From Paracoccaceae bacterium (GTDB taxonomy: Bacteria; Pseudomonadota; Alphaproteobacteria; Rhodobacterales; Rhodobacteraceae): DNA of 64,000 nt. Position numbers and translations under genes: made by a program. The notes beneath the pieces are model-generated. The model worked only from the letters and a program-made list of their open reading frames with translations. It was not told where the DNA came from and searched no databases. The stretch is taken from NCBI GenBank assembly GCA_024742405.1, contig JANSYP010000003.1:371027-435026 (forward strand), read 5' to 3'. This document shows, piece by piece, positions 9,488 through 17,258 of the stretch. Numbering within the stretch: the stretch's first letter is position 1; each line of letters opens with the position of its first letter.

Positions 9488-10756
9488 ATGTTTCGAACTC
9501 TCGGTCTGGTACTCGCGACACTCGCCTTCCTGGTTGCCGCCGGCGGCGCGTTCGCGCATTTCAAGCTGAACCAGAATGTTCGCATTTTTCACATCGTGCA
9601 TACCGATGAAGGTCTCGATCTCTACCTTCGGACGCCCATGGCCTATCTCGTGGCTGGTCTTGTCGGGCCGGAAAATGCAGGCGGCCTACCCTCTCCCGCG
9701 CCTTATACAAGGAACCGGCTGGAAAACGGCACGCCGATGCATTTGGTCGACGCCGATGCGCTCCGCTCGGATGCGGGCGGCCTGGGCCAGCTCGCCGCGG
9801 ACACGATCCGTATTGCGACGGAGAGCGGGCTCCTTGAAGCACAAGTCATAGCGCTGCGCGCCTACCCGATCGGACAGGAACCGGGCTTCGCCACGCGTTC
9901 AGAGGCAGAGGCCGCGCTGACACCGGGACCGGCTTTTCCCACTGCCGCGCGCGAAACCTACGTCGGCGATACGGTTGTCGACATCCACCTGCGTCTGACC
10001 TCGGTCGGTCCGGTCAAAAGCTACCTCCTGTCCATGTCATCAGATCCTGGACTTCCAGGCCAGGAAGACACGGCCAACCTGATCCTCGACTACTCAGGCG
10101 AAGAAACGCGGACCTATCGCGCCAACGGGCTTCTGGACGCGTCTGTCGAAGTCTCCGGCTCCGCCATCGTGGCAGCATGGACCTTTGTCATCGAAGGCAT
10201 CCGGCATATCCTCGAAGGTCTGGATCACGTGCTCTTCGTTTTCTGCATGATCATTGGCGCGGCGACGCTCGGAGGGCTCATCGGTCGCGTCACTGGCTTC
10301 ACAATCGGGCACACCGTCACGCTGATCCTTGGCTTTTTTGGCTTCGCGCCTCAGGGCGCATGGTTCATCCCGGCCGTTGAGACCGCAATCGCCCTGTCGA
10401 TCATTCTCGTCGCCGTTGACGCCGTGCTGCGCGCGGGGTCACACGGCGAGGCGCGCGACCGATACGGCATTCCGATCACTGCTGCGCTCGGGCTCCTCCA
10501 CGGCTTCGGTTTTTCCTTCATGCTTCATAATATCCTGCAAATCGACGCGCCGAATGTCTGGCAGAGCCTGCTGGCCTTCAATGTCGGTGTGGAAATCGGG
10601 CAACTTCTCATCGTCGCTGCGGTCTGGCCGATCGTTCTGATGCTTCGCAAACGTCCGGCACCAACATGGCGTATTGCGAGCGGTTCGGTCGCGGCAGTCG
10701 CGTCGATAGTCGCATGTGTTTGGGTCTTCGAAAGGGTCGGCCTGTTGCTTGGTTGA
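9488..10756 (+). CDS. HupE/UreJ-family membrane protein with extracytoplasmic N-terminal domain
   Basis: 422 residues. A signal peptide (residues 1-23, ending GGAFAHFK) leads into a ~220-residue periplasmic domain, then a ~190-residue polytopic domain. The latter carries the HupE/UreJ hallmarks EGIRHILEGLDHVLF, GFTIGHTVTLILGFF, VETAIALSIILVAVDA, GLLHGFGFSF and FNVGVEIGQL. Conserved His/Asp/Glu residues in these helices suit a metal (nickel or cobalt in characterised HupE) permease, but no hydrogenase or urease genes are present. It ends the MBL/unknown/HupE gene set, with 21 bases between it and the previous gene, implying one transcript. The transported ion is unknown. Confidence 0.85.
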   Translation: MFRTLGLVLATLAFLVAAGGAFAHFKLNQNVRIFHIVHTDEGLDLYLRTPMAYLVAGLVGPENAGGLPSPAPYTRNRLENGTPMHLVDADALRSDAGGLGQLAADTIRIATESGLLEAQVIALRAYPIGQEPGFATRSEAEAALTPGPAFPTAARETYVGDTVVDIHLRLTSVGPVKSYLLSMSSDPGLPGQEDTANLILDYSGEETRTYRANGLLDASVEVSGSAIVAAWTFVIEGIRHILEGLDHVLFVFCMIIGAATLGGLIGRVTGFTIGHTVTLILGFFGFAPQGAWFIPAVETAIALSIILVAVDAVLRAGSHGEARDRYGIPITAALGLLHGFGFSFMLHNILQIDAPNVWQSLLAFNVGVEIGQLLIVAAVWPIVLMLRKRPAPTWRIASGSVAAVASIVACVWVFERVGLLLG

Positions 10757-11110
10757 ATCTCCCCAAACGCCGGCCAAGAACTACATTGGCGAGGCACGCG
10801 CCAATGTATGAAACTCGATAATCGACACTGACCCAGCATGGCAGGACAAGGAGACAAACCTCCAGAGCATTCAAGATGCGCAAAGTAGCGAATACGGTCA
10901 CTTTCTCCGGGCGCGGGGCGCACGTCCGAGACCAAATTGGTTGGTAAACCAAGCATGTGCTTTGACGCTAAACGCGATTCAAAAACGGGCGTTTTTGCAC
11001 GCGATACGGCGCCAAAAAAAACTCCAAAAAACCTCGTGCCGCATTCCTTTGCCGTGCCCTTCCGCCTCAGTCTGGGCCATCAGGATGGCTGAGAGAAGGG
11101 GGGACGGAGC
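10757..11110. other. Intergenic gap with a hairpin after the HupE-family gene
   Basis: ACATTGGCG at 10783-10791 pairs perfectly with CGCCAATGT at 10799-10807 around a 7-base loop, 26 bases after the stop codon. There is no T-run; it may be a 3'-end stabilising stem or a weak terminator. The remainder shows no gene and leads into an IS3-type relic. Confidence 0.5.
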
Positions 11111-11711
11111 GTGGCCCGCAACCGGCATTCCGACGACACTGTTCTGAAGCTGCTGCGTGAGATCGAGCCAAAACTCGCGAACGGCGGCGACGTGCGAACG
11201 GCGAGACGCGCCATCGGCATCGGCGACGCGGCGTATTCCAATTGGCGGCGCCAGTCCGGCGGGGTGGGCAGCGCAAAGCTCTCGAAGTTTCGCGATCTCG
11301 AGAGAGAGAGAGAGAATATCCGCCCGGAAAGGAATGTGCCGTTGGAACGCCATCGCCCACTGCGCGCGGACTGATGGCGCCGCAATGGACAACTCCGGGT
11401 GACAATGGCGCATGCCGAACATGAACCGGACAAGCTCGTTCTCAAGAAAAGCCTGCCCCCCAAAGCCGAGGACCTGCCGAAAGAGCAACTGCGTCGGACC
11501 GTCATCCATACACGCCGGAAGCGCGCGTCATCCGAGCAGCGGACACGCAAGGTGCTCGGTCTCGCGCGGAGCTCCCTGCATCCTCGTTTCGGGAAAGAGC
11601 ACGATACAGCAGGCTAAAATCGTCACCAATGGTTGGCTCAAGCAGTACACTCACACCCGACCGCACCAGGCGCTCAACATGCGCCCACCTGTGCCCGAAA
11701 CCCTGCGATGA
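11111..11711 (+). pseudogene. IS3-family transposase relic (OrfA plus the last ~35 codons of OrfB) with an internal palindromic insert
   Basis: The OrfA start MARNRHSDDTVLKLLREIEP, then GDVRTARRAIGIGDAAYSNW and a KLSKFRDLERERENIRP zipper, match IS3-type OrfA. The zipper is interrupted at 11332-11414 by a palindromic insert (see its own entry) before PDKLVLKKSLPPKAEDLPK and the start of OrfB (TRKVLGLARSSLH). Almost all of the integrase core is deleted; the frame then resumes with NGWLKQYTHTRPHQALNMRP to TGA at 11709-11711, the classical OrfB C-terminus. A (GA)n tract lies at 11300-11314. The relic is non-functional. Confidence 0.82.
11332..11414 (+). repeat. Expanded relic of the ~35-bp palindromic element
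   Basis: GAATG (11332-11336) is followed by the arm GCCGTTGGAAC (11338-11348), identical to the arm of the copy at 48736-48746 on the other strand. The opposite arm GTGACAATGGC is at 11399-11409, also identical to that copy's, and is followed by GCATG. Between them lie ~50 bp rather than the usual 13, containing a further GCCATC/GATGGC inverted pair. It interrupts the OrfA frame of an IS3 relic, as the other copies do. Confidence 0.65.
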
Positions 11712-11878
11712 AATGGTCCAGTCATGGGGGCTAGTGATAGTGCGATCCCCGGCCGGAAGGATGCATGACGCCGACGGGGCGGCGTTGCGCAACGGCCATG
11801 CGCATCGGGTCGGGCAAAAGCTGCGTTCTCTGCCGGGTGCCCATGGTCCAGCAAACGACACTGCGGCTGGACCGCTTG

Positions 11879-12166
11879 CGCGGGGCGTCCAAACATCCTC
11901 CGACCCAGGGTAAGATCGAGCGCTGACATCAGAGGCTGAAGAACCGAGTTCTGCTCAAGAACCACCATCTACCGCGCGCGTTTGAGGCCGCCATCGAGAC
12001 ATTCTTCGATCACTAGAACCACGACTGGATTCCTGAGAACCGCGGCAACGTCACACCCGCCGACGTCTAGCTCCGACGCGCGTCAGCCATCTTGGAGTAA
12101 CGGAGAAGGATCAAAGAGGAAACCCGCCGTCAGCGCCACTTGCTCAACCAGACCCGAGCAGCGTAA
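11879..12166 (+). pseudogene. Transposase C-terminal relic (IS3/IS481-type DDE integrase)
   Basis: The + strand reads RGASKHPPTQGKIER, TGA (11924-11926), HQRLKNRVLLKNHHLPRAFE, then IETFFDH, TAG, NHDWIPENRGNVTPADV, TAG and LRRASAILE, ending at TAA 12164-12166. This is the conserved tail of the DDE integrase, including the G-K-x-E-R catalytic glutamate motif. Four in-frame stops show long decay. It is a different element from the relic ending at 11711, since the C-terminal sequence differs. Confidence 0.8.
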
Positions 12167-12452
12167 CGTCACCCCAACCGAGCCAGACCCGCATGACCAT
12201 CACGGTCTCTGGTGGACCAAATCATCTGGCGACGGACACAAGGCTCCTCCAACGCGCCTGTTGTCCATTGAGGCAGTTTCCAAGCGAGCCACACGGAGCA
12301 ATTTCGCCGAGGTCTATACGTCGGGTCAGGCCTCAGAACTCCGCGCTCAAAGGTGTGCCTAGGAGAGGCCCAGTGCACGCGTAAGGCGGTCGAAGGCACA
12401 GCGAGCAAAAGCCCGCTACGCTGATTTCAAAGGTTTCCATTCGGCTCGATCG

Positions 12453-13406
12453 CTACTCCGACAATCGCCGACTAACGCCAATTGCATATACGGCGCTGCG
12501 GGCTTCAAGCATTGGATCCTCGGTGGGCTCAAATCCATCACTCAGAACCAGAGGGTCGAAGTTCATTTCGCCGCAGGTACTGTCTTCTTCTTGCATCGCG
12601 TTCTCTACGACCAGTCTTGCTGCAGTGAACTGCGTATGATCCCCTTCCCAGGGAGTGGCAGGGTTCAGTATGTCATCGGCGGGGTTGGCGATCGTGACGA
12701 CCATGTCCCACGCAACCTCCCCCCGTGAGAGATTCTCCCGGATTTTCTCAAGAAAGAAGCTTGGGCTCGTTTCCAACACGATGTCATGCTCACCAGCAGG
12801 TACGAAGGACCAACGCACGGCTGTGCGAGTGTCGGCGTTGTCGACAAGGTAGAAGCTGTTGATGCTGTTGTACGTCGCACCTTCATATGGCCGCAGTGTC
12901 ATATCACGCGCGCTTTGGTGAGCTTTGTGCGCACGCAGATCCGGGCTGTTCTTGGCGAAGGCTGCGACCGCCTCGTCCCCTTGAGCTTTCGCTCGCATCA
13001 GAGCGACGAATTCTTCTGCTGTGGGCACTGGAAAGAAATCCTCAGTGTTCATCTTCATGATGTGCGTGTCGCCGGAGGTCGTCTTGATCTCAAATGCGAG
13101 ACCATAGTCGCCAAAAACGTCGTCTGCGGCGTTACTCTTTCCGCCCTTGTGCGACACCCGACCCAAGAACGTCGATGCTTCAGCGAAAATCGGGCTGCTA
13201 GAGTAGTTCAGGATCTCATCATCAACGCGCTCAAACGAGCCGGTAATGCACTAACCCTTGGTGTGATTTCGGCGCTTTCCGGTCGTGACGCCAAAGACAT
13301 CCTCAAAAGCCTTCATAGCGTTCTCGGCTGTTTCAAAGGTATCTGCCTGCGATGACATGGGCAGGAGTGCGACGCAAATCGCCACAGCAAGGTGTGTGTT
13401 GAACAT
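12453..13406 (-). pseudogene. Catalase-like haem peroxidase gene split by an amber codon
   Basis: Behind AAGGAGATC, ATG 13406 opens a 317-codon frame: a signal peptide (MFNTHLAVAICVALLPMSSQ, then AD), then the catalase-family NHTKG motif, a TAG at 13253-13251 (codon 52), and CITGSF onward to the stop at 12453. Family features after the stop are FGDYGLAFEIKT, YNSINSFYLVDNADTR and a C-terminal RSAVY matching the proximal-tyrosine RxxxY pattern. Relatives have a sense codon where this gene has TAG (KG-L/V-C-V-TG). Without readthrough, only a fragment lacking the distal-His segment could be made. It follows the other catalase-like gene by 36 bases on the same strand. A sequencing error is possible. 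Confidence 0.78.
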
Positions 13407-13442
13407 TGTGATCTCCTTGTTGGGGTCGGAATGAGAAAGAGG

Positions 13443-14336
13443 TTAGGATTGGCGCCTTGCGTAAGAGACCGCGTACGCCGCGCTGCGCAGCCCAAAGACC
13501 GCATCTTGGGGCGCGTGAACCCCTTTTGGCATCATGGCAGGATCGAAGACCTCGTGAGGGTCGTCCGGCGCGAGATCCGTGATCTCGATGGTGCCGAGAA
13601 CAATCTCGCGGTGCGCACCGTCCCAAGGCACTGTTGGATCGCTTGTCTCATCGGATTTGTTGGCAACGACGATCTTGAGGTTCCAGCGCGCCGGCTGTTC
13701 TGCAAGGCTGGCGTGGAGCGCGTCGGCAAGGAAATCATCAGGCGTCGATGCCATCTGTTCTTCCGACAGCCCGTGGCGTCCCTGTTCCGGTTCCATCACA
13801 AGACGCCCGACAACTGTTGGCGCGCCGTCAAACCCATAGGCATGACCTGAATGGTAACGCTCGGTGGTGTAGCTCTGGCATGGTGCCGTGTCGGCCAGAT
13901 ACTTCTGATGCGGCAGCGTATTGGGGTTGGCCTCATTGAATGCCTTCACCCGCACCGGGTTTGGACCGCCCAGGTCAGGGTCGGGTTGGCGGGCCACAAG
14001 AAAGGCTCTGAATTGCTCGCCTGAACTTGCGAAAAACACAGGTGCCGAAATGAGGGCCAGCGCCCAGGAACGGTCGCCGGTCCCAATCCGCAAGCCTAGT
14101 CCGCGCACGGTTGGGCTTTTGTCACTGATCCCAGGCTTGCCGCCCCCGATGGAGAAGCGTGCCGTGACGGGGTGTTCGGCGCGCAGATGAGGCACCGACA
14201 CCTTGTCCGCCGACGAGGCCGACAAGAAACGACCGCGCACCTGCAGACCTTTGGCATGTGAGGCCCGATGCCGCTCGTGGCGCCCGAAGGTGGTGTTGAG
14301 CGCATCAATGAGTGTTTCGGCCTGCGCGGATGACAT
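13443..14336 (-). CDS. Catalase-family (SrpA-like) haem protein
   Basis: 297 residues, no clear signal peptide. RASHAKGLQVRGRF at residues ~23-37 contains the catalase distal-His motif. HPVTARFSIGGG and VRGLGLRIG follow the catalase beta-barrel pattern, SGEQFRAFLVAR matches the 'fxxFlraR' helix, and the C-terminal GLRSAAYAVS carries the RxxxY proximal-ligand pattern. The size (about 300 residues) is that of small catalase-related peroxidases. It is the first gene of a leftward pair with a split homologue, and its start faces an OhrR/MarR-type regulator across a 127-bp region with two palindromes. Peroxide or organic peroxide removal is therefore likely, but activity is unproven. Confidence 0.85.
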   Translation of the reverse strand: MSSAQAETLIDALNTTFGRHERHRASHAKGLQVRGRFLSASSADKVSVPHLRAEHPVTARFSIGGGKPGISDKSPTVRGLGLRIGTGDRSWALALISAPVFFASSGEQFRAFLVARQPDPDLGGPNPVRVKAFNEANPNTLPHQKYLADTAPCQSYTTERYHSGHAYGFDGAPTVVGRLVMEPEQGRHGLSEEQMASTPDDFLADALHASLAEQPARWNLKIVVANKSDETSDPTVPWDGAHREIVLGTIEITDLAPDDPHEVFDPAMMPKGVHAPQDAVFGLRSAAYAVSYARRQS

Positions 14337-14382
14337 GATCTTCTCTGTTGCTTCATGGATTTAATTTATCGCCTACGACTAG

Positions 14383-14448
14383 TTCGTGTACGATATATAG
14401 TAGTTTGACATCTGGCAGAGAGTCAAGCAAATATATCGTGCACGATAT
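14383..14448. promoter_or_regulatory. Divergent promoter with two operator palindromes
   Basis: ATATCGTGCACGATAT at 14433-14448 is a perfect 16-base palindrome just before marR. A second, imperfect copy, TTCGTGTACGATATAT (14383-14398), reads on the other strand as ATATATCGTACACGAA and lies before the catalase-like gene. A TTGACA at 14405-14410 may be the -35 element of the marR promoter. Two matching operators in one divergent region suggest that the MarR protein represses itself and the catalase-like pair. Confidence 0.7.
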
Positions 14449-14463
14449 TGTTTGAGGTAGATC

Positions 14464-14904
14464 ATGCCAAAAGACATCGACCGGGTTCCGGTGCCGGACA
14501 TGTTTTGCCATGCCGTCTATGGCGCGACCCATGTCATCAATCAGGCCTACGCGCCTATGCTCAAACGCCTCGGCCTGACGTATCCGCAGTACATTACTAT
14601 GCTGACCCTGGACGAGGCCAATGGGCTAACCGTCGGGCAAGTGTCAGAAAAACTGAAGATGAAGACCAGCACCGTCACACCACTGCTCAAGAGATTGGAA
14701 GCTTTGGGTTATCTGGTCAGGCAAAGACAAAAGCACGATGAGAGAAAGGTGCTCGTTTCCCTAACCGATGCTGGACGTCGCTCGTTGCGGGAAGCGCCAG
14801 AAATAACTGCATGTATGATTAGCAAAACGGGGCTGTCCGAAGACGAGTTGATGCATTTGGTCGACTTGTTGCACCGGCTGACAGAAAATCTCGCGTCTGA
14901 GTAG
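14464..14904 (+). CDS. MarR-family regulator, OhrR-like
   Basis: 146 residues with winged helix-turn-helix motifs: LGLTYPQYITMLTLDE, LTVGQVSEKLKMKTSTVTPL, LLKRLEALGYLVRQRQ and DERKVLVSLTDAG. The N-terminal MFCHAVYGATHVINQAY places a cysteine at residue ~17, where OhrR repressors carry their peroxide-sensing cysteine, and LTYPQY is also typical. OhrR proteins dissociate from DNA when this cysteine is oxidised by organic hydroperoxides. The divergent catalase-like genes and paired palindromes support autoregulation plus control of peroxide defence. There is no ohr gene in the window, so the regulated enzyme appears to be catalase-like instead, which is unusual. Confidence 0.85.
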   Translation: MPKDIDRVPVPDMFCHAVYGATHVINQAYAPMLKRLGLTYPQYITMLTLDEANGLTVGQVSEKLKMKTSTVTPLLKRLEALGYLVRQRQKHDERKVLVSLTDAGRRSLREAPEITACMISKTGLSEDELMHLVDLLHRLTENLASE

Positions 14905-15547
14905 ACCGGACCTCAGACAGAACCGTTCAGCGATGTCAGATGCCCAAACGTACAGCGCTTGAGGTCAATGACTTCGGCAGTCAATAAAGCGCTCAGCGAA
15001 AGAGCGCTAAGCGCAACCTTCAAGCCAGACATCTGCCTGGCCCGCGGGACGACAATCACCTGATACGAGCCACGCGATACTAGAGGTACGATCGGCCCAG
15101 AGTCGACCTCGAGCATCAAGCTATGATGCTGCAGCGCAGTCCGTCGAAGGAGACATTCGCCGCACCAGAAAGATCGGATGGCACGCGAACTGACATAAGG
15201 CGGGACTTTACGGCCATTCTAGGAGCGTCTGATTTCGATCAAACGAAGGATGGTTCCAAAAACTGGAGTAAAGCCAGTACGGAGGCCAGAGTGCGCCCGT
15301 CGGAGTGGATGGGGCGGGTACGCTTAACTAACCGGAAGCATCCTCCACAGTTTTTTCAACAAGTCGAGCGACAGTCTACACGCGTCGCATATGTGATCAG
15401 TGTTGTCGCATCGATGGCACCACGGGTGCCGTTCGATCACCCCGTGATCCCAAAGACAATCAGGCGGCGAGGAGCCAGGGGGACGTACGGGCCCAAAGGC
15501 TTGCACAGGTTGCCGGGAAATGCCGCTGCTTTGAACGGACTTCTCTC
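14905..15547. other. Gap of ~640 bp with no supported gene
   Basis: Open frames on both strands (such as 14913-15119 minus and 15123-15581 plus) lack family resemblance and ribosome binding sites. Composition is slightly lower in GC than the flanking genes. I see no repeat, terminator or transposase fragment that I can defend. Confidence 0.35.
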
Positions 15548-17059
15548 TCACGAGCACCCAGGCTCGGCCGGTGCCACGTAGTCGAAGAGAGCGCTCAACT
15601 TCTCGCCAGCCCGTGTGAGTTCCTCCGGCCTGAATGCGGCAAAACCCAGAAGCAATCCCTGCAGCGCCTCTCCTCCGCTGAAGAAGGGTGACAAAGGTCG
15701 GGTTAGAATACCGGTTTCGGCGAGCCGCTGCGCCAGTCGGACATCGTTGGCCTCCGGTACCAACGGCAAGACAACGTGCATTCCGCTCGTCCGTTCGAAC
15801 TCCGGCACGAAATAGCCCAGGTGCTCCTTGATCGTAGACACCAGAACCTCCTGGCGTTCGCGGTACAGTTTGCGCATCCGCCGCACATGGGCGGCATAGG
15901 TCCCGCGATTCATCATTTCCGCCAGCACCATTTGCTCCAGCAGCGACGCGTGACCCTGGGAGATCGAGCGGGCATTCGTGAAGGCGGGAATCAGGTCTTG
16001 CGGCACGACCAGGTACCCAAGACGCAACGAGGGAACCAGTGTTGTTGAGAATGTGCCCATGAATACGACACGGGAGCCTCGATCCTGGGCGCCGAGCGCA
16101 ATAGGTGGGGGTGCGGCATAGTGGAGTTCGGAATCGTAGTCATCCTCGATGATCCACGCGCCGGTACGGGAGGCGAACTCCAACAAGGCGTGCCGGCGGG
16201 ACGGCGAAAGCACCGCCCCGGTGGGGAATTGCCGGGCCGCCGACACGCAGATCAACCTGGGCGCGAGAGCCCTTTCGATGCCCGCCGCGATGTCCATCCC
16301 TTCACCGTCCACCGGCACTCTCTGAATGTTGGCGCCGTTTGCCGCCAGCGCGGCTTGCGTCCCCAGGTATCCGGGGTTCTCCATCCAGATCGGGTCGCCC
16401 CGATCCGCTAACAAGCGAGACGTCAGATCGAGCCCCTGTTGGGAGCCGGTTGTGACGATCACCTGGTCCGCCGTGCAGGGCAGCGCGCGCGTGATCGAGA
16501 CATGGTGCGCGATAGCTTTGCGCAGTGGCATGAAGCCGGCGCTTGAAACCCCGGACAGCGCATCACCGGTCAGCGCACCCGAAACCTCGTTGAGCAGACG
16601 TAACCAGGAGCGTATTGGAAATGAACGCAAATCCGGAACGTTCGGCATGAAGGGACGCGGACGCTCCGGCACGCCGTAATCCGGTTCGGACAACAGGATG
16701 CGGCCCCTGCGGGACAGGTCCCGGAACGGGTAGATGCCCGGCGACCCACCGATCCCATCTGTGTTGGCGCGCGTCTCGGGATCGAGTCGCGCATCCATCG
16801 CCACATAGGTTCCATCGCCCACCCGCGAGACCAGGATCCCCTCGGCCACGAGCGTCGCGAAGACCTGAATGACCGTGTTGCGCGAGACTCCCCAATCGCT
16901 GGCAAGGATGCGCGAGGAGGCAAGCCTCGCGCCCCCCACGATCCGCCCGTCCTGAATGCCCCGGCGCAGGCTTTCGGCAACCTGCAGGTGGATCGCAGTG
17001 CGGGAGGGTCGCTCGATCTCGACGATTGGACTGAGCCCCTTCGCGTTCGTTTTTACCAT
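15548..17059 (-). CDS. MocR-type GntR/aminotransferase regulator lacking the PLP lysine
   Basis: Start ATG 17059 gives 503 residues. Residues ~12-85 form a GntR winged helix (AIHLQVAESLRRGI, LASSRILASDWGVSRNTVIQ, VADGTYV-like VGDGTYVAMD). From ~110 it is a fold-type-I aminotransferase domain with GSQQGLDLTSRLL, ENPGYLG and IIEDDYDSELHY. The PLP-lysine motif, normally GTFSK, reads GTFSTTLVPSLRLGY, so residue 339 is threonine. MocR regulators use PLP or its adducts as effector ligands; without the lysine an internal aldimine cannot form at this position. It is divergent from the ABC operon, starting 199 bases away, and is its most likely regulator. Confidence 0.88.
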   Translation of the reverse strand: MVKTNAKGLSPIVEIERPSRTAIHLQVAESLRRGIQDGRIVGGARLASSRILASDWGVSRNTVIQVFATLVAEGILVSRVGDGTYVAMDARLDPETRANTDGIGGSPGIYPFRDLSRRGRILLSEPDYGVPERPRPFMPNVPDLRSFPIRSWLRLLNEVSGALTGDALSGVSSAGFMPLRKAIAHHVSITRALPCTADQVIVTTGSQQGLDLTSRLLADRGDPIWMENPGYLGTQAALAANGANIQRVPVDGEGMDIAAGIERALAPRLICVSAARQFPTGAVLSPSRRHALLEFASRTGAWIIEDDYDSELHYAAPPPIALGAQDRGSRVVFMGTFSTTLVPSLRLGYLVVPQDLIPAFTNARSISQGHASLLEQMVLAEMMNRGTYAAHVRRMRKLYRERQEVLVSTIKEHLGYFVPEFERTSGMHVVLPLVPEANDVRLAQRLAETGILTRPLSPFFSGGEALQGLLLGFAAFRPEELTRAGEKLSALFDYVAPAEPGCS

Positions 17060-17258
17060 CGGGCGATTTCCTTCCGGGCATCCGCAAATTGGTCCCACCC
17101 CAACTTCCATAATGGCCCTTTCTGCGGCGGGTCATCCGGAAAACTGTCTTGCTACATCGAGATCTCGGCGCGCTGCCCCCGTTTTCAACCGGCAGCAGCG
17201 TTCTTGGTCGCAAGAGGAAAAAACGCCCGCAGCGGGCCTGTACGAAGGGATCGCCACC

